Source: an uncultured Clostridia bacterium (GTDB lineage Bacteria; Bacillota; Clostridia; Oscillospirales; Acutalibacteraceae). From it: DNA of 38,348 nucleotides. The first letter of the stretch is position 1. Every line of letters starts with the position of its first letter. The stretch spans positions 1 through 38,348 of the forward strand of contig CAMKOU010000005.1 in assembly GCA_946414505.1 (NCBI GenBank). The letters are read 5' to 3'. The position numbers and the translations under genes were made by a program. This document shows positions 19,709-28,629 of the stretch, piece by piece. The notes beneath the pieces were generated by a model. That model was given only the letters and a program-made list of their open reading frames with translations. It was not told where the DNA came from and did no database searches.

Positions 19709-22700
19709 ACGCCATCACTGCCACAGGCGGCTCCGTTTTGGTGTCTGCGGCGGCAGGCTCGGGCAAAACCTCCGTCTTGGTGGAGCGCGTCATCCGCATG
19801 ATCACATCACCGGACAAACCCGTGGACGCCGACAGGCTGTTGGTGGTCACCTTTACGCGTGACGCGGCTGCCGAGATGAAACAGCGCATTGCAAAAGCGC
19901 TTGCCGACTTGCTGCAAAAAGATCCGCTGAATCCGCAGCTGATACAGCAAAGCAAGCTGCTGCACACGGCCTCCATTTGCACCATCGACAGCTTTTGCGG
20001 CGATTTGGTCAAGGAATACTTTCACACACTCGGCATTGCCGCCGATTACCGCATTGCGGATCAAAATGAATTGGAGCTGTTGAAGATCGCGGCAATGGAC
20101 GCCGCCATGGAGGACTTTTACAATGAGGGCAACGCCGGTTTTTCCGCGTTGCTGGACGCCTTTGCCGGCAAGGGCGGCGATCAAAACCTGCGGCAAACCG
20201 TATTCAAGATCCACAGCTTTTTGGAAACGCAGCCGTTCCCGGAGCAATGGCTTGCAGATATGCTGCAAAGCTACGGCGAGCGCGACGTCACCGCCTCGCT
20301 TTGGGGTAAAATCATCATTGATTATGCCGTTCCTGCCGTGGCGCACTGTGTCAATGTGTGTGAAAACTCTCTCAAACAATTGCAGCAGGCAGACGACAAG
20401 CTGCGCGACAAGCTGGCGCCTTTGATAGAGGATGATTTGGCGTATATGCAGCTGTTGCAGGAAAAGCTATTCAGTCACAGCTGGGACGCCATTGTACATT
20501 GTGTCGGGCGTTTTGCGCCCGCTACCCTGCGTGCGCCGCGCGGGTATACCGAGGATCCCGTCAAGCTGGCAGTTGCTGCCAACCGCAACCAGTTGAAGGA
20601 CGTCATGAAACGGCTGCAAAAGTGTTTTTGCCGCGACGAGGAAGAGGCGCGTGTTGAATTTGCTGAATTGCAGGGGCTGGTCAGCGTGCTGTTTGATCTG
20701 ACGCGGCGCTATATGTCACAGCTGGACGCGGTGAAGCGAAAGAAAAACGTACTGACCTTTTCCGACACCGAGCTGTTGACGGTGCAGCTGTTGGCAACGC
20801 CTGACGGTGACGGCGGCTATGAAAAAACCGCGCAGGGCGAGGAGATCTCACGCCGTTATGACGCGGTCATCGTCGATGAGTTTCAGGACATCAACGATGT
20901 GCAAAACCTGATTTTTAACTGTGTTTCGCACAACGAAGAAAACTTGTTTACCGTCGGCGACGTCAAGCAGTGTATTTACGGTTTTCGACAGGCAAAACCG
21001 CAAATCTTCGTCGGCAGAAAAGAACGTTATGCGCGCTATGACCCCAAAAATCCACAGTTTCCGGCTACGATCATTCTTGATAAGAATTTTAGAAGCCGTG
21101 CCGAGGTGTGCGATACCGTCAACTTTATCTTTTCACGCCTGATGACAAAAGAAACGGCGCAGATGGCGTACACCCGCGACGAATATCTACAGGTCGGTTT
21201 TTCGTACCGGGCTGCCGACCACTGTGAAACCGAGTTGGCTGTCATTGACAGCGCCTCCTTTGAGGACACAGACAACAGCGAGCTGGAGGCGCTGTATATC
21301 GCACGGCGCATCCGCGAGATCATGGCGTCCGATTATTTGGTGACAGCCGGCGATGACCGCCGCCGTCCCACCTACGGTGATTTTGCCGTGATGTTCCGCA
21401 GCGCCAAAAACACCGCCGCCGCGATGGTGACGACGCTGCTCCAAAACGGCATTCCTGCCTACAGTGAGGAAAAGGAGAGCGCCTTTGATACGCCGGAGGT
21501 CAAAATCATGCTCAATCTGCTGCGTGTGATCGACAATCCGGCGTCGGATATTCCGCTGTTGTCTGTGCTGTGCAGTCCGATTTTCGGATTCACACCCGAC
21601 GAATTGGCACAAATTCGCGCCAAAGACCGCCATGCCTCCCTGTATGCCGCGCTGGATGCCTTTCAAAAGGAGAGCGGTAAAGTCAGCGCCTTTTTGTCGC
21701 AGTTAAAGCAGCTGCGCGCCTGCGCCTGTGTCACCACCGTAGACGAGCTGATCGGCAGGGCATTGGAGATGACCTCGCTGGGAGCGATCACCTGTGCGGT
21801 CAGCGGTGGTGAAACGCCGCTGAAAAACCTCCGTTTGCTGCGCCATTTTGCACGCGGTTACGCTGCAAGCGGCAGCAAGACGTTGTCAGATTTTGTCTTT
21901 TATATCGACCGTCTCATGGAGAACGGCGTAGAGCTGCCCGCGGCCGCCGGCGCCGATGCAAAGGCGCTCAACGGCGTGCGCGTACTCAGCGTACATAAAT
22001 CAAAGGGCTTGGAGTATCCGTTTTGCTTTTTGGCTGGCACCGCCAAACGATTTAACAAAATGGATTTAAACGCGGATATTTTAATTGACAATGTCGCCGG
22101 GTTGGGCATCAAACGCAAGGTCGGCGTGTGTCGCTACAACACCTTGCCGCGCCTGGCGGTGGAAATTGAAATTGAACGCAACGAATTATCCGAGGAGCTG
22201 CGCATTTTATATGTCGCCCTCACACGTGCCCGCGAAAAGCTCATCCTTGTCGGTACGCTTGCCAAAGCGGAAAAATACATCGCCGACATGCAGTCCAAGC
22301 TGATGTTTGACGCCATCATCGACCCCTACACCGTCACCGGCGCCAAAAAGCCGCTCGACTGGCTCACCCTTTGCGCACTGGTCAACCCGTCGTCACGCAA
22401 GAAGATGTGCAGCGGCGCCGAACAAATCACCTTGCGTGAAAGCTATCCCGACTGGGACTTTCATTTGATCACGGCTCCCGAGCAGCTGCTTTCACCGGTG
22501 AAAAGCGACGAATTACAGCAAGCGACAGATCTTCCGGCGCTCACCGAAACCGATTATGCACAGTTGTTAAGTTGGAATTTGTCCTTCCGGTATGAGAACG
22601 CCGCCGCAACCGTGCTGCCGCAAAAGGTCAGCGCTTCGCAAGTGGCACATCAAAGCAGCAGCGATTATTTTGAACGGATCATTGCAAAGCCGAAGTTTCT

Positions 22701-23220
22701 CAGTCGCGAGCACAGTGCCGCCGTGGAACGCGGATCGGCGCATCATTTGTTTTTGCAATATTGTGACTTTGCGCGCGCCCGTGAGGACGTTGGCGCCGAG
22801 CTGCAGCGCTTGGAGCAGGAGGGAGCGCTCAGCGAACAGCAGGCGTCACTGGTAGATACGGACAGCCTGCACCGTCTGCTGCGATCTGCGCTGTTCGACC
22901 GCGTCATCGCGGCAAAGCAGGTGTACCGCGAGGAACGCTTTACTGTGAAGATCCATCCTTCGCTTATCGACGAAAGCTATCCCGACACCGAGGACGAAAT
23001 CGTGATGCAGGGTGCGGTTGACCTCGCGTTTGAGGAGGATGGGCAGCTGGTGATCGTTGATTATAAAACCGACAGGGTACGCGACATCCAAAAGCTTTCG
23101 GCACTCTATCAAAAGCAGCTCCTGTTATATCGGGAGGCGTTGCAGCAATCGCTGGAGATCCCGGTCAAGGAATGTCTGATTTGCTCTGTTGCGCTTAACG
23201 ATGTTCTCCGTGTGTTCTAA
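19678..23220 (+). CDS. addA: ATP-dependent helicase/nuclease subunit A
   Basis: 1180 aa; VSAAAGSGKTSVLVERVI Walker A, VIVDEFQDIND, VHKSKGLEYPFCFLAG, RGSAHHLFLQYCD, VIVDYKTDRV nuclease motif. Confidence 0.97.
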   Translation: MPHEWTDQQLNAITATGGSVLVSAAAGSGKTSVLVERVIRMITSPDKPVDADRLLVVTFTRDAAAEMKQRIAKALADLLQKDPLNPQLIQQSKLLHTASICTIDSFCGDLVKEYFHTLGIAADYRIADQNELELLKIAAMDAAMEDFYNEGNAGFSALLDAFAGKGGDQNLRQTVFKIHSFLETQPFPEQWLADMLQSYGERDVTASLWGKIIIDYAVPAVAHCVNVCENSLKQLQQADDKLRDKLAPLIEDDLAYMQLLQEKLFSHSWDAIVHCVGRFAPATLRAPRGYTEDPVKLAVAANRNQLKDVMKRLQKCFCRDEEEARVEFAELQGLVSVLFDLTRRYMSQLDAVKRKKNVLTFSDTELLTVQLLATPDGDGGYEKTAQGEEISRRYDAVIVDEFQDINDVQNLIFNCVSHNEENLFTVGDVKQCIYGFRQAKPQIFVGRKERYARYDPKNPQFPATIILDKNFRSRAEVCDTVNFIFSRLMTKETAQMAYTRDEYLQVGFSYRAADHCETELAVIDSASFEDTDNSELEALYIARRIREIMASDYLVTAGDDRRRPTYGDFAVMFRSAKNTAAAMVTTLLQNGIPAYSEEKESAFDTPEVKIMLNLLRVIDNPASDIPLLSVLCSPIFGFTPDELAQIRAKDRHASLYAALDAFQKESGKVSAFLSQLKQLRACACVTTVDELIGRALEMTSLGAITCAVSGGETPLKNLRLLRHFARGYAASGSKTLSDFVFYIDRLMENGVELPAAAGADAKALNGVRVLSVHKSKGLEYPFCFLAGTAKRFNKMDLNADILIDNVAGLGIKRKVGVCRYNTLPRLAVEIEIERNELSEELRILYVALTRAREKLILVGTLAKAEKYIADMQSKLMFDAIIDPYTVTGAKKPLDWLTLCALVNPSSRKKMCSGAEQITLRESYPDWDFHLITAPEQLLSPVKSDELQQATDLPALTETDYAQLLSWNLSFRYENAAATVLPQKVSASQVAHQSSSDYFERIIAKPKFLSREHSAAVERGSAHHLFLQYCDFARAREDVGAELQRLEQEGALSEQQASLVDTDSLHRLLRSALFDRVIAAKQVYREERFTVKIHPSLIDESYPDTEDEIVMQGAVDLAFEEDGQLVIVDYKTDRVRDIQKLSALYQKQLLLYREALQQSLEIPVKECLICSVALNDVLRVF

Positions 23221-23255
23221 AACAGGCGGCTCTTAAATTTATTATCTATTACTTC

Positions 23256-23292
23256 AACTACGGCATGGCTTTGGGTTATGCCGTAGTTTTAT
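23256..23292 (+). terminator. Rho-independent terminator after addA
   Basis: AACTACGGCAT (23256-23266) ... ATGCCGTAGTT (23278-23288) TTATTT. Confidence 0.85.
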
Positions 23293-23336
23293 TTGTTGAT
23301 CAGTAAAGCAAAGCGGATACTGTTGTTTTTTTGCAA

Positions 23337-23376
23337 AATCTTTAATAAATTCTCAAAAATCTTTCACAATCTTTCA
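23337..23376 (+). repeat. short direct repeats AATCTTT(C) upstream of the dockerin gene
   Basis: AATCTTT at 23337, AATCTTTC at 23359 and 23369; the last two are 10 bp apart. Confidence 0.6.
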
Positions 23377-23442
23377 AAAAACTATGGAAATACACAAAAC
23401 ACTATGGTATAATAATAAAAAAATCCGGAGGAGGACAGCAAA

Positions 23443-26247
23443 ATGAAAAAACGTAATGTACATCCAAAATCTGTGCTATACACTGTGATGGCAGTGGTGC
23501 TCTCCGTCTGCCTTGTGTGCAGCGTACCTGTCGTTACCGCAGACGCGCTGCAAAGTGTTGACAGCTTTGACAACTTCCGCCTGGATCTGTTCACTACCTC
23601 GGGTGATGAAAATCTGTTGTATCTGCCGGATACCAACCAATTGCCGTGCAAAACCATTCTGGCACGCAACAGCTATTCCCAGGATGTTATACAGTGGCAG
23701 GGGCAGTATGCCGACACATCCAGCAAGCGTATCGCGATGATGGAGGGTTATCTCTACGACATTTGTGAACGTGCGTATTCGGCATCCGTTTCCGACCCGT
23801 TTATTCTAAAGAGTGTTCAGGCGCGGCAGGCGTGCTGGCTGGAAACCATTGCGCAGCTTAAAAACGTGAACGCCGCCACCTATGCCGCCGTCAACATTGC
23901 CGGCATGACGAACTCCGAATATGAAACGTTTTGCGGGCATCTGTCGCGGTGCAACGGCTTTCCGGAACACATCTATAGCATTATCATGGATTTCCGCACG
24001 CTGAATGCGACCGTGGAAGAATTCCTGTATGCCGTTGCGGTAATTGATGAGCTTTACGGTTCATTGGAAGAGATCGGCACGGTTATTCATCATGCAGGAT
24101 CCCAATCCCAGGACCCTGAATTTGAAGCCGCTTCCTTACGCATCGAACAATACACGGATTTTGCGAGAGGCGACTACAGCTTCTACAAACCGCTCATCCA
24201 AAGCATCATCAGTGACCCTAATTTTGATCCTACCATCCATGGCACTGTCCTCATCGGTCGGCTGTGGGGAGATATATGCTTAGATTTGAACACAGAACAG
24301 ATCGCCGCGGCTTCCAATGCTAAGGGCATGTTCGGGCAGACAGCCGTTTCCGCCGATTCGCTGCTCGATAATTACAATGAGATGCGTGTGCTGGCAGATT
24401 TCCATGACGCACTTAAAGCAGTCACATACTCGGAATCGAACAGCACAGCCACACTGCCCAGAGAAACGCTTCTGTTTCCTGCATTCAAAACTCTGCTTGC
24501 ATCCGGAGCTTTCATCAATGAACTGACCGTCGATTATGCGAATAACGCCGGCGGCAGCGGCATGTTTATCAGCGTTGTGGAGGGCAACGCTGTAAAAGAG
24601 CTTGAGTTCCTCAATCGTTTAATCCGGATCTCCGCTGTTTTTTCACATCTCAACAAAGGAATCGACAGGGTACACTTCAACGACTATATAAATACGATCT
24701 GTTCGGACGCAGCGAACTATCTCAATATACAGCCGGAACCTTCGGGAGCGTATGACACTTTTGAAACGGAAATCAGTGCGCTTGTCAACGAGATAACAAC
24801 GCTCGGATATACCACGGGAGACGTTACCATTTCCAACACAACCGTTTTCGAGGAGGATTATGATTTTTTCGGTGATTTGGTCATCGGGGACGATCTAACT
24901 ATTTTCCAGTGCAACCCCATCGTAGAGGGCAGCATCTCTCAAACGGACGGCATTTTAGAGCTAACGGACGGTTCGCTGACGGTTTACGGATATTATGAAA
25001 TCATCGGGCAAGGTGTTTTGCACATGTTGGATCCCAACGATATTGTGAAAGTATACGAAAAATTCTCGATGACGTCCAACGTGTCTCATGCCGGTTGTCT
25101 GTTGAATGGTATCCTGTATGTAGGCGGCAATTTTGTGCAGAGCGGAAATACCTGCAGCTTCCAAACAAGCGGCGACCACAAAACGATTTTGTTCGGCAAC
25201 ACGACACAGCACGTTCACTTTGACAGCACCGACTCGGGATTTACGCAGCTTGAGCTGCAAAACGACGATATTATGTTTGACTCTGCACTTCGTTCGCTCA
25301 CACTCTACTGCGATTTAACAGTGAGCAATGACTGGAACTGGCAGGCAAATGATCTGAATCTGAGCGGCTATACGCTGAATGTGAACGGCAACTTTACTGT
25401 CAGTGATGGCGAGGTTCAGCTTAACGATGGCGAGTTGAATATAAGCGGCAACCTGAACATTACCGGCACAGGCGCCCTTCCCATGTTGACCCCCATGGAT
25501 CGTGTGAATGTCGGCGGCAATTTTTCGACCGACACAACGATCAGTCACGGAGGCAGACTGACCGACGGCGTGATGACGGTAAAGGGTGATTTTACCCAGA
25601 TGGGCGATCCTCAAAGCTTTGCGGCAAGCAACAACCATACAGTGGTTCTCAACGCACCGCAGCCCATTCAGACCGTCAGCTTTGCAGACCCTTCCAGCAG
25701 CTTTTACCGGCTGAGATTGATGAATGATTATCCGGCGGATTATTCATTCACACCTTCTGTTTGCTGGGTCTATCTGGAGACTGTCACAACGGTAAATGAA
25801 GTGTATTTGCGTCCGCGGTTACAGAATCTCCCTCGGGGCACTCACACGATCCTGAATCCGGGTGTGCGCGGCAAGAATCTTTCATCCCCCAGCTATACGC
25901 TATCCCTCAGCGGCAGCAACAGCTCAGGCACCGTTATCAGTAATGATACTTTGTACATAGGTCACGAAACCGCCCCATATGTCACGGTGACGATCACCTC
26001 AACAGACGATCCGAGCATAACGGCTTCGGTCCGGTTTGCGATCCCTGACTTTGACCAGCTTTCGATAGGCGATATAAACTTTGACGGAGGATTGACCATC
26101 CAAGACGCGACGATGCTGCAGGAAAATCTTGCCGAGATGTTTGACTTTTTGGGTGCGCAGCTCGCGCTTTCCGATTTCAACAACGACGGTCGTGTGAATA
26201 TCCGCGACGTCACTGCCATTCAGCGCCATCTGGCAGAATTGGAATAA
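23443..26247 (+). CDS. secreted dockerin type I protein of unknown function with internal repeats
   Basis: 934 aa; signal peptide MKKRNVHPKSVLYTVMAVVLSVCLVCSVPVVTADA. C-terminal duplicated Ca-binding loops GDINFDGGLTIQDATMLQ / SDFNNDGRVNIRDVTAIQRHLA (26068-26244). GGAGGAGG RBS and TATAAT at 23408-23413. Confidence 0.85.
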   Translation: MKKRNVHPKSVLYTVMAVVLSVCLVCSVPVVTADALQSVDSFDNFRLDLFTTSGDENLLYLPDTNQLPCKTILARNSYSQDVIQWQGQYADTSSKRIAMMEGYLYDICERAYSASVSDPFILKSVQARQACWLETIAQLKNVNAATYAAVNIAGMTNSEYETFCGHLSRCNGFPEHIYSIIMDFRTLNATVEEFLYAVAVIDELYGSLEEIGTVIHHAGSQSQDPEFEAASLRIEQYTDFARGDYSFYKPLIQSIISDPNFDPTIHGTVLIGRLWGDICLDLNTEQIAAASNAKGMFGQTAVSADSLLDNYNEMRVLADFHDALKAVTYSESNSTATLPRETLLFPAFKTLLASGAFINELTVDYANNAGGSGMFISVVEGNAVKELEFLNRLIRISAVFSHLNKGIDRVHFNDYINTICSDAANYLNIQPEPSGAYDTFETEISALVNEITTLGYTTGDVTISNTTVFEEDYDFFGDLVIGDDLTIFQCNPIVEGSISQTDGILELTDGSLTVYGYYEIIGQGVLHMLDPNDIVKVYEKFSMTSNVSHAGCLLNGILYVGGNFVQSGNTCSFQTSGDHKTILFGNTTQHVHFDSTDSGFTQLELQNDDIMFDSALRSLTLYCDLTVSNDWNWQANDLNLSGYTLNVNGNFTVSDGEVQLNDGELNISGNLNITGTGALPMLTPMDRVNVGGNFSTDTTISHGGRLTDGVMTVKGDFTQMGDPQSFAASNNHTVVLNAPQPIQTVSFADPSSSFYRLRLMNDYPADYSFTPSVCWVYLETVTTVNEVYLRPRLQNLPRGTHTILNPGVRGKNLSSPSYTLSLSGSNSSGTVISNDTLYIGHETAPYVTVTITSTDDPSITASVRFAIPDFDQLSIGDINFDGGLTIQDATMLQENLAEMFDFLGAQLALSDFNNDGRVNIRDVTAIQRHLAELE
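24961..25266 (+). repeat. protein-level internal repeat 1 (~102 aa)
   Basis: LTDGSLTVYGYYEIIGQGVLHMLDPNDIVKVYEKFSMTSNVSHAGCLLNGILYVGGNFVQSG...SGFTQLELQND aligns by eye with repeat 2. Confidence 0.75.
25420..25728 (+). repeat. protein-level internal repeat 2 (~103 aa)
   Basis: LNDGELNISGNLNITGTGALPMLTPMDRVNVGGNFSTDTTISHGGRLTDGVMTVKGDFTQMG...SSFYRLRLMND. Confidence 0.75.
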
Positions 26248-26349
26248 ACCGGGCACGCTCCTCGTCTATTGAGGATGACAGCGCACAATTAGCGAAAAAA
26301 ACGCGACGGATAAAAAAGATTCCATGCGAAAGATAGTATGATCATAAAA

Positions 26350-26400
26350 TAAAAAACAGGGTTGGCTCCAAACTTTTACAAGTGAGAGCCAACCCTTTTT
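26350..26400. terminator. bidirectional terminator with GGGTTGGCTC/GAGCCAACCC stem
   Basis: GGGTTGGCTC (26359-26368), inner stem ACTT-TTAC-AAGT (26372-26383), GAGCCAACCC (26386-26395), T5; A-rich on the 5' side. Between convergent genes. Confidence 0.9.
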
Positions 26401-26489
26401 AGCGTCGTGTCAGGTCAGGACTTGACCTGACCGCAGGTCGAGAATCATTCTGTTTTTATGGTAACACAGGGGTTTATGAAACTGTCGTT

Positions 26490-28013
26490 TTAGTGCATCT
26501 CGGCATTTCCTGTCATGATATCCTGCTTGAATTCCTCGTTCATATCGGGATATGCCGACAACATCGGCTCCACCTTTTTGCCGCGCTTGCGGTCAAAATA
26601 GTTTTTGGTAATTTTGGCAACCAAGCCGTTGAGCGCCACCAAACAAATCAGGTTGGGCACCGCCATCAGACCGTTAAAGGTGTCGTCGATCGCCCAAATC
26701 AAATCACCCTGAATAATAGCGGAAACAGAAATCAACAGCACATATACAATCTTAAACACGGTGGTAATGCGCTTGCGGCTGGTTTCCTTTGTCCAGCTAA
26801 AGCAGAATTCAATTGCCTTTTCGCCGTAGTACGACCACGCGATAATGGTGGTAAACGCAAACATCGGCAGAATAATGGAAAAGGCGATGGTGCCGAAGTC
26901 GCCGAAGTTGGTCGAGAACATGGACATTGACATCACCTCATCCGCCATATCGCCGTTCAGCTGGCTAACATCGAAGGTGGTCAGGAAGGTCAGCGCCGTG
27001 AGGGTGCAGATGATAAAGGTGTCAAAGAACACCTCAAACACGCCCCACAAGCCCTGCTTGACCGGCTCACGGGTTTCGGAAGCGGAGTGCGCAATGACCG
27101 AGGAACCGAGTCCGGCTTCGTTGGAGAACACACCGCGCGCCATGCCCTTGGTGATGACCTGCGCAAAGGTGTAGCCCATGATGCCGCCGCCGGCAGCCTG
27201 CAAATTGAACGCCTTGCTGAAAATCATGCCGAACGCGTTGGGCACATGCGAAATGTGTGTGCCGATGGCGATCAGCGCCATAATGATAAACAGCAGCGAC
27301 ATAAACGGCACCAGCATCGAGGTGACCTTTCCGATCCGCTGGATGCCGCCGATGATGATCACCGCCGCAATGGCGGCGACCACGATACCGATGACCAGCT
27401 TGACGGTCCATTCATCGTTCAGGTTAAAAAAGTGCGCCGAGGTGCTTGCCAGCGTGCCGGAAATTTTGTTGGTTTGTACGCCGCTCATGCCGATGGCGGC
27501 AAAGCCGCAGAAAACCGCCGCGCAATAGGCGAGCCATTTCCATTTCAAGCCGTTGGCGATGTAATAAAACGCGCCGCCGGACAGGTTGCCGTTTTTGTCG
27601 CGTTTACGGAAATACATACCCAGCACATTTTCGGAATAGTTGGTCACCATGCCGAAAAATGCGGAGATCCACATCCAAAACACCGCGCCGGGACCGCCCG
27701 TTAAAATCGCCGATACGACGCCGATGATGTTGCCGGTGCCGACCGTGCCGGAAATCGCCGTGGAAAACGCCTCAAACTGCGATACGGATTTCAGTCGCGT
27801 ATCCTTATTTTTATTGCGCTTGCCCAAGCTTTTCAAAGCGGGAATGATGGTGGTGTTCAGGGATTCGCCGAAATGCCTCACCTGTAAAAAACGTGTGCGT
27901 ATCGTCAGCAATATGCCCGTACCCAGAATCAGAATCACCACAGGCCATCCCCAAACAATGCCGTTGAGAAAGTCGTTGACGGTTCTTACCCCTTCAAGAA
28001 ATGGATCCCACAT
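26490..28013 (-). CDS. sodium:alanine symporter family protein (AGCS)
   Basis: 507 aa; VNDFLNGIVWGWPVVILILGTGILLTIRTRFLQVRHF, GTVGTGNIIGV, SNEAGLGSSVIAHS, multiple TM segments. Confidence 0.95.
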   Translation of the reverse strand: MWDPFLEGVRTVNDFLNGIVWGWPVVILILGTGILLTIRTRFLQVRHFGESLNTTIIPALKSLGKRNKNKDTRLKSVSQFEAFSTAISGTVGTGNIIGVVSAILTGGPGAVFWMWISAFFGMVTNYSENVLGMYFRKRDKNGNLSGGAFYYIANGLKWKWLAYCAAVFCGFAAIGMSGVQTNKISGTLASTSAHFFNLNDEWTVKLVIGIVVAAIAAVIIIGGIQRIGKVTSMLVPFMSLLFIIMALIAIGTHISHVPNAFGMIFSKAFNLQAAGGGIMGYTFAQVITKGMARGVFSNEAGLGSSVIAHSASETREPVKQGLWGVFEVFFDTFIICTLTALTFLTTFDVSQLNGDMADEVMSMSMFSTNFGDFGTIAFSIILPMFAFTTIIAWSYYGEKAIEFCFSWTKETSRKRITTVFKIVYVLLISVSAIIQGDLIWAIDDTFNGLMAVPNLICLVALNGLVAKITKNYFDRKRGKKVEPMLSAYPDMNEEFKQDIMTGNAEMH

Positions 28014-28045
28014 GCTATTTTCTCCTTATTTACAAATACTTTTCT

Positions 28046-28074
28046 ATTATAGCACACGAAAGCGTTTAGCGCAA
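28046..28074 (-). promoter_or_regulatory. sigma-A promoter for the AGCS gene
   Basis: On the - strand, TTGCGC (28074-28069), 17-bp spacer, TGC-TATAAT (28051-28046). Confidence 0.65.
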
Positions 28075-28161
28075 TAAAGCATTTTGCCGAACTTTTTCCG
28101 AAATTTTGGTGTAAAACGCATAGAGCATACGGCACGCTGTCCATGAAACGTTTGTTGTCTA

Positions 28162-28190
28162 TTGACAGCAGAGCATTTGTCTGTTATAAT
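28162..28190 (+). promoter_or_regulatory. consensus sigma-A promoter of the Fur-like/znu operon
   Basis: TTGACA (28162-28167), 17-bp spacer, TATAAT (28185-28190). Confidence 0.85.
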
Positions 28191-28213
28191 AATTTGCGAA
28201 TCAATCGCAAATT
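28191..28213. promoter_or_regulatory. candidate operator palindrome of the Fur-family regulator
   Basis: AATTTGCGA-ATCAA-TCGCAAATT, perfect 9-5-9 inverted repeat directly after the -10 box. Confidence 0.65.
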
Positions 28214-28226
28214 GGAGGTGCGTTTG

Positions 28227-28622
28227 TTGCCGAAGTATATGACCAAACAGCGCAAATCGCTGCTTGCCTACCTTTCGTTACACGCGGACGAAACATTGTC
28301 GGCGCGGCAAATCGAAGCGGCGCTCAGCGAAGAAGGGATCAGCATCAGTGCGGTATATCGCAATCTTGCCGAGCTGGAAAAGGACGGCAAGGTGCGCCGC
28401 GTCAACCAAAGCGGCAGCCGCGAGGTGTTTTTTCAATACACCGACGGTGCGCATTGCAAGGAATGCCTGCACCTGTCCTGTGAAAAATGCGGTAAAACCT
28501 ATCACATGAACACACAAGGCGCCGCCATGCTGATCGAAAACCTTGCCCAAAGCGACGAATTTACCATTGACAAAACCAGCACCGTGCTCTACGGCGTGTG
28601 CAAGGATTGCCGGAATAAGTGA
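28227..28622 (+). CDS. Fur-family metal-dependent repressor, probably Zur-like
   Basis: TTG start at 28227 with GGAGG at 28214-28218 (alternatively ATG 28239). Winged-helix region, HCKECLHLSCEKCGKTYH and CKDC zinc sites. Upstream of a zinc-type ABC transporter. Confidence 0.88.
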   Translation: MPKYMTKQRKSLLAYLSLHADETLSARQIEAALSEEGISISAVYRNLAELEKDGKVRRVNQSGSREVFFQYTDGAHCKECLHLSCEKCGKTYHMNTQGAAMLIENLAQSDEFTIDKTSTVLYGVCKDCRNK

Positions 28623-28629
28623 GGAAGAT

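Noticed and set aside
26409-26431. Calling the GTCAGGTCA hairpin a terminator
   Set aside because: No T run follows on either strand; kept only as an unexplained inverted repeat.
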